Positions 14,031 through 24,573 of a stretch of 64,000 nucleotides of DNA are shown here, piece after piece. Every line of letters starts with the position of its first letter. The stretch's first letter is position 1. The position numbers were made by a program, and so were the translations under genes. The notes beneath the pieces are model-generated. The model saw only the letters and a list, made by a program, of their open reading frames with translations, was not told the DNA's origin and made no database searches. This stretch comes from Diabrotica undecimpunctata (taxonomy: Eukaryota; Arthropoda; Insecta; Coleoptera; Chrysomelidae): assembly GCF_040954645.1 (NCBI RefSeq), contig NC_092804.1:90868362-90932361 (forward strand), in the 5' to 3' direction.

Positions 14031-14990
14031 ATCTTCTTCTTCTTCTACTTTTTCTTTTTATATAGACATAACTCTGTCTGTTTTTCAATGTGCCTCCAGT
14101 AAGTTGCCTTTCCATCGTTTTCGTAGTCGTCCTACTGATCGTCTTCCTATGGGTTAACCGTCTCTTGCCGTCTTTATTGTTTTATTTGTTGTCATTCGGC
14201 TTATATGATCGTTTCATTCTACTCTTCTATTTCTTAACCAGTTTTTGATGTTCTTCACCTTGCATCTACGTCGTATATCTGTACTTCTAGCTCTGTCCCA
14301 TAGTGTCTTACCATCAATTTTTCTAAGTGTTTTCATCTCTGCTGTTTCATATCCTTTTTGTCCTCTCTGTGTCAGATCTTGTTTCTGCCGCGTATGCCAT
14401 TATTGGTCTGATGACTGTTTTGTAAATTCTGCCTTTCGTTTTTTCTTCCGATATTTTTATTTCTTTATAATGTTTCATTTAGGCAGCCTGTGGCTCTGTT
14501 TGCTCTATTCACTGGGTCTTCCACTTTAGTTTCGAGCTTTCCATAGGTAGATAATGTGATGCCTAGATATTTAAGCTCTAACACTTGTTCTATTATATGA
14601 CCTTCCAGCTCCAATTAACATCTTAGTAAATTTGCTGTTGTAACCATGCATTTTGTCTCTTTTGGGGAAATTAACATGTTAAATTTTCTGGCGGTTATAT
14701 GAAATTGGTGCAGCATACGTTGTAAATCATTTTCACTTTGAAAGGGTAGTATTGCGTCGTCTGCACAGCAGATTATTTTAATTTGTTTTTCTTCCATTTG
14801 GTATCCTTTTTTAGTTCTTATTTTTTATTCTTTCATCCATAATCAGGTTGAATAATAGAGGACTCAGGTTAGTTCTTCTTCTACTTTTACTTTTATTCTG
14901 TTGTTTTGGTATATATTTTCAATCCTTTTAATTTTTCCTAGAGGTATCGCTCTTGCGTATAATAAGGGGATAACGCTTTTTTAATTTGTG
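14031..14990 (-). pseudogene. RTE-like non-LTR RT relic with CTT/AAG-type 3' tail
   Basis: Minus-strand remnant. Near 14,970-14,880 there is an IY..NRIKVKV..L segment (upstream of RT motif B). Near 14,860 comes a SPLLFN-like box, then KIICCADDAILPFQSENDLQRMLHQF at 14,615-14,797, an RT motif C (CADD for YADD) with the following helix. Near 14,560 is an LELKYLGI-like motif. It ends at the left in a CTTCTTCTTCTTCT run (14,031-14,048), a microsatellite tail as RTE elements carry. Stops and frameshifts make it inactive. Confidence 0.7.
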
Positions 14991-15250
14991 TATCTTCTGT
15001 ATATCATTATTTCTTTTGTGTATTAAAAATTAAATTTTGGTTATTATTTCTTAAGATTCTCTTAACGTGTTTATTAATTGTCTTGTTTCATGTGTATCAA
15101 GATATGTGTGTCATGATAGATTCTAATGCATATTTCATTTAATGTAATTAAAGTGCTCTTTGCGTTTGACAATTACTTTCTCACTTCCTCAGCGATAGGT
15201 CTTTTTTTCCTCATCAATAACCTTATCCTCGCTCGATACAGCTATTTTAA

Positions 15251-17612
15251 CGCTCTATAGCCCCGTGTGTACTCAAGGCAACAAAGGAGTTTTTGATGCA
15301 GAAAACTTTTTTAAAACAATTTCCGACTCTAGTATGCCCTCTGTTAATTTCAGGCAACATTTGGTTATACATTTTAATACACTCTATGAACCTATGACGA
15401 AACCTATATGGAAATGTTTAACAGTGTGTCAAATGGACATGACTGCCCTATTAGTTTGTATTTTCGATCGTGATTTATTGTTATAAATTGTGTACAATTT
15501 ATATAAAAGTACATACAGAGGCATTATATCAGCATTTAGATATTGATTACCGTTGACATTTGTTTATTTTATTGTGTTGTTTCAGTACTGTGATAAAAAA
15601 CAGGTATGTTGCTTTGAATACACACTGGACCATATTATTTTAAATTATTTCTTTAAGATGGATACAAAAACGTTCTACGGGAAAAGCAGTAAATATCCGA
15701 GGAATCCAAAGACTCTGACTTTGATAGTGATAATAAGAAAGTGATAATGAATTTTCCAGGTACTCAGATATCAATCAATCCAGGATCAAATAAAATGGAA
15801 AATGAAGACGATTTGTACGAAGCAAATTTAACCCAGGATACCAATTTAGATTTAGACCAAGATGAAGATGAGGGCGATACCGATAAAACAGAAAAACACA
15901 CTGAACAAAATGTGCTCAAAAGGTCAAAAATGATCTTAAAAAACATTCAGTGGAAGAGTGGTTCCCGAACAGTATTTCCAATTCTAGAATGGAAAGGTAA
16001 TTTACCAACATACAAATTATTAGAACCGGAATCCCCTCTATATTATTTTAAAAAGATGGTATCGACCAATATGCTGGAAAACATAGTAGAACAAAGTAAT
16101 TTGTATGCACTACAAAAGAATATAAATAAACCATTGAATATGACACCAGCAGAAATAAACCAATTTATTGGATCTGTTCTACTGATGTCAATATATGGCT
16201 TGCCAAGGACAAGATCATTTTGGCAGAAGGAAACACGTATTGCTCAAATAGTCGATACTATATCTAGGAATCACTGGGAAGAAATAAAAACTAAAATGCA
16301 TTTCAATAATAACGAAAATATGGTCAACAATGATGATAAGTTATACAAAATTAGACCATTCATCAACGGTCTATTTTAAAATTTTCAAAGTATTCCAATG
16401 AGTAAAAAATTGTGTATTGATGAACAAATGATACCATTCAAAGAGGCACATTCTTTAAAACAATATATGAAGAACAAACCCAAAAAATGGGGATACAAGG
16501 CATTTGTTTTGTGTGATAGCAATGGTATTGTTTATAACTGGGAATTATATACAGGAACTGTTAAACATCCTCTTCATTTACCAAATGTAGATACCAGCGG
16601 TAATGTAGTAATAAGATTGTGTGAGATAGTCAAATAAAACAAATACTATAAAGTATATTTTGACAACTGGTTCAATAGCATTCAGTTGCAGATTGAAATG
16701 GAAAAACGTGGACTGCAATGTTTGGGAACTGTTCTTTCAAACAGATTGCCTTATTGACATTTTTCTGATAACAAGAATATGAAGAAACAGGGCAGAGGTA
16801 CTGTAGAAGAAAAGCACGCTACAGTAGATGGCATAAGACAAACAGCGTTAAAGTGGTACGATAATAAACCGGTTCATTTGCTTAGTACATTTGTCGGTTC
16901 TGAGCCTACTTCGTTAGTCAAGAGGTGGGATAAGAAACAAAAATCAAGAATTATTGTATGCTGTCCAAATTCAGTGCAATTTTATAATAAATTTATTGGA
17001 GGTGTCGATCTTATGGATTCACTAATTGCTCTTTACCGAACAGACATAAGATCTAAAAAGTGGTATCTAAAAATATTTTCACCTTCTGGATTTAGCTGTT
17101 GTTAACAGCTAGTTGTTGCATCGTCGTGATTGCGATTACTTTGAAATTAAAAAGAAAAACCAGTTGCCTTTGTTAAAGTATAAGTCCCACTTATGTAGCG
17201 TACTGTTAGCAAGCAATGACCAGATCAAAAACAAAGGACGTCCCAGGCTATACTGCTATTGTACTACCAAAGGAAGTTAGGCTTGACCAAACCTTCCACT
17301 GGCCAGTAATTTCTGAAAAAAAAGGAAAGATGCAAAAAACCAGGATGCTGTAATACTTCTAAAGTAATGTGCGATAAATGTAAAGTTGCTTTATGTTTTA
17401 CAACTACAAATATTTGTTTTTTTGAATGACATAATAAATAAGTATATAACTTAATTCCTTAGTTTTTGCTAAACACTCCCGAAACTCTCCCCAAACGAAA
17501 TTTAAAAAATCTAAAAAAATTACTAGTTGTTGTAAATGGATATTTGAGCACATATACAAATTAAAACATTTTATAAACAAACAAGTTTACAAAAAAGGCG
17601 GGCAATAGAGGG
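15251..17612 (+). mobile_element. piggyBac-type DNA transposon, decayed
   Basis: A decayed piggyBac transposase lies between candidate termini. At 15,247-15,250 TTAA is followed by CGCTCTATAGCCC. At the right, the reverse complement of 17,612 inward reads CCCTCTATTGCCC, followed outside by CTAA (a one-base change from TTAA). The terminal 13 bases agree at about 11 positions, consistent with piggyBac ends and TTAA target choice. Length ~2.36 kb is normal for the superfamily. Confidence 0.65.
15741..17430 (+). pseudogene. piggyBac-type transposase (PGBD-like), broken
   Basis: DDE transposase of the DDE_Tnp_1_7 family, which cuts and pastes at TTAA. The N-terminus is acidic (residues 20-55), followed by the family's FF....L...V..SN.Y region. 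All three expected catalytic Asp contexts are readable in one frame: CIDEQMIPFK (about 16,410), VYFDNWFNS (about 16,660) and GGVDLMDSL (about 17,000). In-frame stops occur at 16,377-16,379 (TAA), 16,635-16,637 (TAA) and 16,755-16,757 (TGA). A frameshift near 17,080 leads into a Cys-rich tail (about 17,340-17,430). The true start is uncertain. Inactive. Confidence 0.85.
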
Positions 17613-18240
17613 CTAAGATATTTATATTTCACTATATGCTCTATCATTTGGTTTTCATTTATAATTTGTACCTATGACGAAATTTATAATATCTAAGATC
17701 TGGTGCTTTCATATGAAACTGGAATAAAACACTTGTTAGATAATATTTATTCGTTTTGAGTACACTTTTTTTTAGAACCTAGTATATAAAAAAATAAATA
17801 TTTGTCTGTCAACAAATTTCTTTATAAAAGTACGAGGCACTATTCTCATGCTGTGAGTTTTGCTGCTCTGTTACTTTTATAACGCTTAAGCTATTTTTAA
17901 TTTATTGTCAATATTTTTGAGGTGTGTTATCTTAAATGATCATTTTTAAGGTTAGTACGTTTGATTAAATGAAATTGACATTAATTTGATAGTTTCCATT
18001 TTATTAGTGCTGATGGTATATGACTAGCATCTGTTGGTACTATATATCAATTTCAACATGTGGAAGTGAGAGCACTCTCTTAGTTATTTCAGCGTAAATT
18101 TTGACGAAACCAGAAATAACCCATAATATTCTCCCCGTTGTGATCTTAGTATTTCCGTTGATTAAATAGTATAGGGTATCCAATATTTCAATCAACTTTA
18201 TGTCAGAGTGGTTTTTATTAATTTTTATATATATTTGCAA
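17613..18240. repeat. Spacer then middle-copy repeat, part 2
   Basis: 17,613-17,815 shows no feature. From about 17,820 (AAAAGTACGAGGCA..ATTCTCATGCTGTG) to about 18,030 it resembles 490-1,040 of the left copy, including the TGTCAATATTT..GAGGTG block. This suggests that piggyBac and the RTE relic inserted into, or replaced, the middle of this repeat copy. Confidence 0.5.
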
Positions 18241-18479
18241 AATGAAAAAGAAAGTTCAGTACAGGCAGTTAAACAGCTGATCTGTCAATTTAGAACTAAG
18301 AGCAAGTACCAACTTGCTGAAAAGTATACCCATACACAAAAGGAATAATAAAATGTACTGTACAAACTATAGCGATATAAGCTATATATAAGCTATATCT
18401 CTATTAATAATTAGGATATACAGTATTTTTTCTAATACACCTGGAACGATTGAGTAAATAGGTGAACTATAAAGTAGGT

Positions 18480-19470
18480 GAATATTAGTGTGGAATTAGA
18501 AAAACTTAATAAATCGTTGATCAATTATTCACTATTAGGCAGTTAATGAGAAATGTTGGGAATACAAAAAACAACATTAAACTAGTTATTTATAGATTTT
18601 AAACAAACACTGATATAATCATAAGACTAAAACTATGAAATACCATGGCAGAAAGAAAACTGTCGACTTATTTTCAAATGTACATTGATTTCAAACAGGA
18701 AGATTCCATTTCAAACTCTATTTAAAAAGTAAAATCAATAAACAGATAATTATATACATAAAGATTATACAAATCCCAAATATTGGAAAACCTAAATATG
18801 CGTGGTCAAAATATTAAAAATCAAAGTGCTTTAAAAAAAGTGAACGAATTCTCCTAACAGCTGTTTTGAAAACAATATATTATGAAACGAATTGGGGATA
18901 TTATATTACACAAACTAAACCGCTTGTCTACAAAAAAATCAAGAAAATATAATACGACAGGAATATGATACGACACGAATGACTTTACAGCTAATTGCCA
19001 CATAAATATCAATTTAACGCAAAAATACTTATTTAGATAAACGTAAAATGTTTCACTAAACGTTAACGAAAATGTTACAATTAAAAGTTAAAACATGCTT
19101 TTCAATTCGCGGTAAAAGATTTATTAAAGTTCAGCACACAGTATAAATTCGTAACAAAATTCATATACCAGTAAACGGTACTCGATACAGCAGCAACCAC
19201 AAATGTGAAATTAGGAAAGATTAATGTGAAATTAGGAAAATTCAATGAACCGTTGATCAAATATTCACTATTATATACTTAATGAAAAATGTTGGGAATA
19301 AAAAAAAACATTAAGCTAGTTATTTATAGATTTTTAACAAACATATGATATAGTTATAAGATTGTAGCTAAAATGCTATGGAAGAACTAGGCATACATAA
19401 GAAAATTAACTGCCAACTTACTTTCAAATGTCCAGTGACCTCAAACAGGAAGATGCCCTGTCTCCAATCG
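18480..19470 (+). repeat. Pair of diverged direct repeats (~230 bp each)
   Basis: 18,500-18,740 and 19,240-19,470 share the order CGTTGATCAA..TATTCACTATTA, AATGTTGGGAATA, TAGTTATTTATAGATTTT and TTTCAAATGT..CA..GA..TCAAACAGGAAGAT. The material between (18,741-19,239) holds no supported gene. Both copies end in the beginning of an RT motif (KQED), so they are probably two partial copies of one non-LTR element. Confidence 0.6.
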
Positions 19471-19800
19471 TGTTTACCATCGTTTTGGAGAGCATCTCCC
19501 GGAAAGCAAATACAGAAAATCTCACAGTTTAATAATTAAGGTCCTCATATTATACGGACCTTCGACGATGAGTTTAATATAGTAGCGAAAATAATTATTA
19601 GTAAGCAAAAAACATTAATACATTCAATACAAAAAAAAGCGCAAAAAGGGTCCTCCAAGTCAACGATAATAAAAAAATATATGACTATCACTTTGAAATA
19701 TTTCATCGGTCTAAATATTTGGAATCTAAGAGCACTTTTAACAAAAACACTACAAAAGAGAATAACAACAGAATACAAGCTGACAATTGCTACGTTTTAA
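19430..19800 (+). pseudogene. RTE-like RT fragment
   Basis: The plus strand translation shows LKQEDALSPIVFTIVLESI (RT motif B region, usual form RQGD..SP.LF) at about 19,440-19,500. A degraded motif C follows, then blocks resembling ..F..L....T..EI of RTE/LIAN-type ORFs. Frames are broken by stops and shifts. Inactive remnant. Confidence 0.6.
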
Positions 19801-19984
19801 GCAAAAAAATTAAATCCAAAAATACATCCCGCAGTAAGAAAAATAAGAATCTACGTATGTAAGTAAAACACAAACAATTAAAAAATAAAATAAGAGTCGA
19901 TTGAGCGTCGCAGAAAGAAATATATAATTCTGTTATGAATAAGATCACAAATCAATACAAAGTGCAAAACAATAACTTTAGTGT

Positions 19985-20740
19985 TGAGAATTAGTTTCTT
20001 GTACGACGGTGCAATTTTTATATACCTGTTTGACCTTAGCATTAGTTCCCGGTAGTAAAACACTTCTGAGGGCTTTTCTAGCAATCCTGATCTAATTAAT
20101 ACCTGAGTTTTACTTACATTGTTTTATATATCATGTTTTTAGTAGTTCGCATTACACTTCTGGATTTAAAAGTGTTATGAGGTGATCCATATATCAGTTT
20201 GCTACCTGAATTTTCCCTTTTATCTCTTATGTGACAACGTTATCTGCGATATCTAAAACGCCCAAATTTTTCAAAATTATATGGGTCTATTGTTACATTA
20301 TATGCTCCATTCTACATTACCTCTTTTGTCTGTTAATAACTATTTATTTGGTTGTATCGTTACTACTATTATACCGTTTTTTTGCTGGTGATAGCATTAT
20401 TCTATAGTATTCTAATATTTAATCTATGGATTAAATTCGGATACCGGATAGATATTCTTTACTTTCTCGGAGAAATTATATTGTAACACACGAAAACCGT
20501 ATTAAATTGCCAAAAACTTCCTTGCATATTCTATTTATTTATAAGGGGCAGCAGCAATATCAGTACCATAATAATGCATATAGTCCTGGAGTGGCTAATC
20601 GTTGGATAATAGGAAACATGGATGTAGCAGTTTTAATGGTTTGGTGACTGCTTACTGAAATCGGGGAGCAGAGATATCAGTACCAAGTTAATGACTATAG
20701 GAGTTGCGGATACATTTTCTGATAACTTAGTTCCTTCCTT
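19985..20740 (+). repeat. Interspersed repeat, middle copy (part 3)
   Basis: Matches about 1,230-2,000 of the left copy: GAATTAGTTTCTTGTACGACG, GCTTTTCTAGCAATCCTG, then the CAGCAGCAATATCAGTACC block. The same region is inverted at 52.6-53.3 kb. It stops near 20,740 before a T-rich junction. No gene. Confidence 0.6.
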
Positions 20741-20929
20741 TTTTTTAACATATACTACAGAAGTCTCAAGTACAGGTCTCATGTAATTGTGGAAGATGCA
20801 TAAGGTATTTAGACATCGTTTTTGTAAAATAAATGTTTATGATTTTCAGATGTATAAACTTGACGTGAATTAATTTGGACTCATTTAGTTTAGGCTCTAA
20901 TAGGTATACTATTTGTAGGTTAAACTCCT

Positions 20930-21430
20930 ATGCTATACTTTAGCAAAGGCCTAAGCAATGTCAAAAAAGACAAGCACAATTTTTTTTAAAACGTATTTCT
21001 CAACAAGTTTCTCACTTAGTTATATCGATAATTCTGTATATTCAATTAATCATGGGATACTTTTTATCTCTGAATAAAAATTATCGGTTTGGGATCAGCT
21101 CCTTTTTTTCAGCGCCCATCTCCATTGTCTCAATCATTAATTCAATTATCTCTCCTTATCTCTTACTAATACCACATCGTTAGCATACATCAGGCACCAC
21201 GGGATATCTCCTTGACATGTTTTCGTTAATTTTTCCAACACTAATTAGAAGAGATAAGGGATTAGCACTGACCCCTGATGCAATACTATTCTCAAATGAA
21301 ATTTATCAGTCTTACCCTCACTTGTTCTAACATAGTTTTCCATTACTTGCCTTATGATAAAAATTGCATCCGTTGTTGTTGTTTTAGGGCTCTATAGTTT
21401 GTACAGAGTTTAACATCTACTTTGTTTTTG
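20930..21430 (-). pseudogene. RTE-type RT fragment (QGS..PYLF / YAND)
   Basis: Read on the minus strand from 21,345: RQVMENYVRTSEGKTDKF, then LHQGSVLIPYLF, LVLEKLTKTCQGDIPWCLMY and AND for the ADD catalytic pair, then VVLVRDK. This order is diagnostic of RTE-like ORFs whose usual form is HQGSALSPYLF ... PWCM.FADDIVLV. Stops occur after YLF and after RDKER. A different family from the 6.2 and 14 kb relics. Confidence 0.75.
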
Positions 21431-21539
21431 TATACAGGTACTAAAATGCTACTTGTCCAGTAGATGTGACAGGTTCGTTCTGGAGCGGAAGTGACGTCAC
21501 ACGTCGATCGTCAAGCGTACGTATCCTCATGGGTCAAGG

Positions 21540-22400
21540 CCACGCCCCCCTCGTGACGTAGGAACGTGCCTAGGGTCTCGAGGCCACGCCCCTCGACCAA
21601 TGGTGACGTAGGTACGCCCCTTGTCTATAGGCCACGCCTCTCGACCAATGGTGACGTAGGTACGCCCCCACGTAAACGCCTGATCAATGGTGACATAGAA
21701 GAGCCCCCACTCGTGACGTTAGAAGATATCCTCGACCAATGGTGGCATAGGAACGCCCCCCTTGTGACGTAAGAACATATCGTCGACCAATGATGGCACA
21801 GAAACGTCCCACTAGTGACGTTAGAAGATATCCTAGACCAATGGTGGCATAGGAACGTCCCCTTGTGACGTAAGAACATATCGTCGACCTATGGTGACAC
21901 AGAAACGCCCCACTCGTGACGTAACAACATATCCTCGACCAATGGTGGCATAGGAACGTCCTCTCGTGACGTAAGAACATATCGTCGACCAATGGTGACA
22001 CAGAAACGCCCCACTCGTGACGTTAGAGCATATCCTCGACCAATGGTTGCATAGAAACGTCCCCTCGTGACCATAGAACATATTCTCGACCAATGGCGGC
22101 ACAAAAACGCCCCCACTCGTGACATAACAACATATCCTCAACCAATGGTGGCATAGGAACGTCCCCTCGTGACGTAAGAACATATCGTAGACCAATGGTG
22201 ACACAGAAACGCCCCCAAGTAAACGCCTGACCAATGGTGGCATAGAAACGTCCCCTCGTGACGTTAGACCATATCCTCGACCAATGGTGATACAGAAACG
22301 CAACACTTGTAACGTTAAAACGTATCCTCGACCAATGGTGACACAAAAAAACCCTACTCGTGATGTCAGAACGTTTCTATGTCCAATAGCGGCATCATGA
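21540..22400. repeat. Minisatellite, 50-51 bp units in A/B dimers
   Basis: About sixteen units are built on CTCGACCAATGGTG..CAYAG.AACG..CCC..TCGTGACGTAA..ACATAT. Two variants mostly alternate. One has GTGGCATAGGAACGTCCCC. The other has GTGACACAGAAACGCCCCAC. This gives a ~101 bp higher-order period, clearest from 21,731 to 22,200. The first units (21,585-21,680) are shorter and contain GGCCACGCC. Most units hold CCAAT and TGACGT. It is much more GC-rich than its surroundings. Long open frames on the minus strand are periodicity artefacts. Confidence 0.9.
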
Positions 22401-22594
22401 CATCGAATTGAGTTCATCCTCGTATCTCACGGAAAGTGTGCATCGACGTCCAATGAGAACGACGTACATCAATGGCGGAGGCTATTTCCCCACTAGGAGT
22501 GGAGCTGTGCCCCCCTCCCCCCATTCCCCCAATAATAACGAAGATACGCCTCGACAAACACCAATGGCGACAGCCGAAAAGAAGACGAATTGAC
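22401..22594. other. GC-rich junction between minisatellite and Polinton
   Basis: Continues scattered CCAAT / CAATGGCG motifs of the array, plus C runs (22,510-22,530). The last 23 bases (22,572-22,594, AGCCGAAAAGAAGACGAATT..) nearly duplicate the first bases of the Polinton terminus (AGTCGAAAAAAAGAAGACGA), so the element end may be partly repeated here. Confidence 0.5.
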
Positions 22595-23185
22595 AGTCGA
22601 AAAAAAGAAGACGAATTAACGTTGACAGACAAAGAGAAGAAATGTGTAATTTTTAATCAACCTCGTATATATTTTATAGACGATGATTAACGTAAGAACT
22701 TTTAAATTTTCTCAATTTATATTTTACGAGTAATTTTTAATCAAACTCGTATATATTTTATCCACAACGAATAGTGTAATAGCAAAAATTCGTTTATTTT
22801 TCAATTTATATTTTACTAGTAATTTGCGAGTAACTTCGTATATATAATTAAACTTATAAATCTTTATAAAAATTCCAACCAGCGGATGTGCATTTCCTTT
22901 TAACATTTCTCACACGGTCGCCGAAAACACGTGCAACAATTTTTTCAAGAATCAGCTTGTTAGTTATAGAATCACCAGACGTAATATGATGCGAAATACT
23001 GCTAACGAAAACTTTAGCGGATATTATTACATTCCTTTTTAACATTGTCTCACGATTCAGCGTTTTCACAGTCGACAATATCCGGTGCACGTGTGTACAG
23101 ACAAGATTTGGCTTGCAATTCTCGATAATTTCCAGTCGAGTTACGTCATACCAGCCTGACTATTTAATAAACGACTACATTCTGT
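22595..23185 (+). repeat. Polinton left terminal inverted repeat
   Basis: 591 bases matching the reverse complement of 42,749-43,334 with few substitutions and small indels (for example extra bases near 22,690). Similarity stops near TTCTGT at 23,185. It includes a 78-residue minus-strand frame (22,854-23,090), mirrored in the other arm. Confidence 0.95.
22854..23090 (-). CDS. Small open frame inside the left Polinton TIR
   Basis: 78 residues starting MHRILSTVKTLNRET, with a basic C-terminus (VRNVKRKC). The right TIR encodes the same frame over 71 residues (42,844-43,059). TIR arms are copies of one another, so conservation between them is weak evidence for coding. No family is recognised, and it may be a chance frame. 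Confidence 0.25.
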   Translation of the reverse strand: MHRILSTVKTLNRETMLKRNVIISAKVFVSSISHHITSGDSITNKLILEKIVARVFGDRVRNVKRKCTSAGWNFYKDL

Positions 23186-23367
23186 AAAGTAAATGTATAT
23201 TTATGTATACAGGGTACAACGAAAAAGTTTTGTGCACAACAAATATTATTTATTGGATTTGTAAAACATTACAACTAAATAATTAGTTTAGAATAATATC
23301 ATAGCAGTTGGAATTATCGAGAATATTATTTATATTGGGGTTAGAATGAAAATCATTTATTTAACTA

Positions 23368-23556
23368 ATGTCGCTCGTACAGTGCAGGCTAGAAGAGTTT
23401 TGCGAAAAAATACAAAAGTTGAAGGTGGATATACAGTGCTACGAAGATATAAGGAAAATTGAAAAACGATTTGCAGAGTTTCATTTGTCTGACAGAAAAC
23501 TACCAAAAACACAATACCTGCTAAAAAGAATTCAGCCGAAAAGATGTCTCAACTAA
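23368..23556 (+). CDS. Small Polinton protein, unknown
   Basis: 62 residues starting MSLVQCRLEEFCEKIQKLK, charged and predicted helical, with a possible short coiled coil (residues 5-45). It lies in the left subterminal region, and its end overlaps the start of the following membrane-protein gene by 13 bases in another frame, as in compact viral layouts. No family is recognised. Confidence 0.4.
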   Translation: MSLVQCRLEEFCEKIQKLKVDIQCYEDIRKIEKRFAEFHLSDRKLPKTQYLLKRIQPKRCLN

Positions 23557-23968
23557 CAATATCATTCATCATTCTCACAGCTATTGTTAACAATGTCCTT
23601 TATACAAACGTTCCAAACAATGTTAAGAACTTGATGATATGTTTTAATGATGTAAAAACGGATTGCAATCGAACTGAATGGACTTTAATGGATCATGAAG
23701 TGGTGAATTATGACAGCTTCCAGTATTTTTCAAAGCGATACCAAAATCAGGAGGAGCATTCTATAAGATCAAGCTAATATCCCCAAATAACACCGAAAGT
23801 GATTCAAAATGGTGTACAACTAATAATGGTGTCATCGCTCAATATGGTTCATCGATTATACTGTTAACAATCGTATTAGTAATAAATGTATTTCTAACGA
23901 TTAATATCATTACAAAATTTTTTGCAAATCGCAAATGCGAATCATCTTGCATTAAAATAAATATGTAA
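23544..23968 (+). pseudogene. Putative type I membrane protein of the Polinton, frameshifted
   Basis: The ATG at 23,544 opens a frame beginning MSQLTISFIILTAIVNNVLY, a plausible signal peptide. That frame ends at 23,777. Downstream (about 23,741-23,968) a second frame shifted by one base carries an Asn-Asn-Thr sequon, then SSIILLTIVLVINVFLTINII, a strong transmembrane helix, and a short basic/Cys tail ending KINM. Together they describe a ~140-residue secreted-type single-pass protein broken by one frameshift near 23,740. Several Cys lie in the ectodomain. No family is recognised. A virion-membrane or entry role would be speculation. Confidence 0.5.
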
Positions 23969-24014
23969 AAAAGGAAAACTGTTAAAATAAAACTAAAACA
24001 AAACTTTTAATCTT

Positions 24015-24524
24015 TTATTTAAAAAAATTCAATTTACATAGGTCAATCTTTTCACAAAACCATTGTCGGAGGCGATCCACATTTATCGAAGAGCAGGAAA
24101 ATAATCCAGTTGTGTGACAAGCATTTGAATCTGCAACAAATTTTCCTGTTGCACACGGTGTACCATCATACTTGCAAACATCGATAATTATGGGGAAAAC
24201 TCCAAAAATGTGACACTTTTGTTTTAAAAAATCTGCTTTTTGTTCTCCGCGAACGTATATATAGTCGGCAGCATACAACAACTTAGATTTCAGTATTTCA
24301 TTTATTTTGGAATATTCAATATCTCCATTAGAATACCGAAGACCATGCACGTTTTTCTCTAAGTACGCAGCAGTCTTCTTATCTTGATTACTCAATGTAG
24401 CAAATGGTTGTGGAGGTTTAAATATATAATGACAATGTTTAAAACCAATTTCCATACTTAGTTCTTTGGGTACGAACTGCCCATCTACGGTGAATCCCTG
24501 TATGTCTACGAACGCTACTCTCAT
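24015..24524 (-). CDS. Conserved-type arthropod Polinton protein, unknown function
   Basis: 169 residues, intact, starting MRVAFVDIQGFTVDGQFVPKEL. The N-terminus (VDIQGF...ELSMEIG...YIFKPP) loosely recalls the first motif of DEDD/RNase H-fold nucleases, and a Cys/His-rich stretch follows at residues 120-155. I recognise the style from other arthropod Polinton-like elements but know no function. It sits downstream of the major capsid gene on the same strand and is convergent with the membrane-protein gene. The nuclease hint is inference only. Confidence 0.6.
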   Translation of the reverse strand: MRVAFVDIQGFTVDGQFVPKELSMEIGFKHCHYIFKPPQPFATLSNQDKKTAAYLEKNVHGLRYSNGDIEYSKINEILKSKLLYAADYIYVRGEQKADFLKQKCHIFGVFPIIIDVCKYDGTPCATGKFVADSNACHTTGLFSCSSINVDRLRQWFCEKIDLCKLNFFK

Positions 24525-24573
24525 GATGACTGCTTGTCTGCTACTAACACTTCATTCAACTTATTTAATCTTT

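Noticed and set aside
14245..14529. 94-codon plus-strand frame, hydrophobic
   Set aside because: Lies antisense to the RTE RT relic, whose minus-strand motifs explain the region better.
21540..22400. CRISPR array
   Set aside because: Regular 50-51 bp repeats, but the whole unit is repeated with no unique spacers, no cas genes, and the context is eukaryotic.
21566..22417. Several overlapping long minus-strand frames (up to 194 codons) with repeats such as GRGYVLTSRVG
   Set aside because: They are translations of the 50-51 bp minisatellite in all three frames; 51 bases is 17 codons, so frames stay open by periodicity. No start context, family or frame preference.
22408..22690. Frames of 60-72 codons on both strands beside the Polinton end
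   Set aside because: GC-rich junction and TIR sequence, mutually overlapping, low complexity, no recognisable protein.
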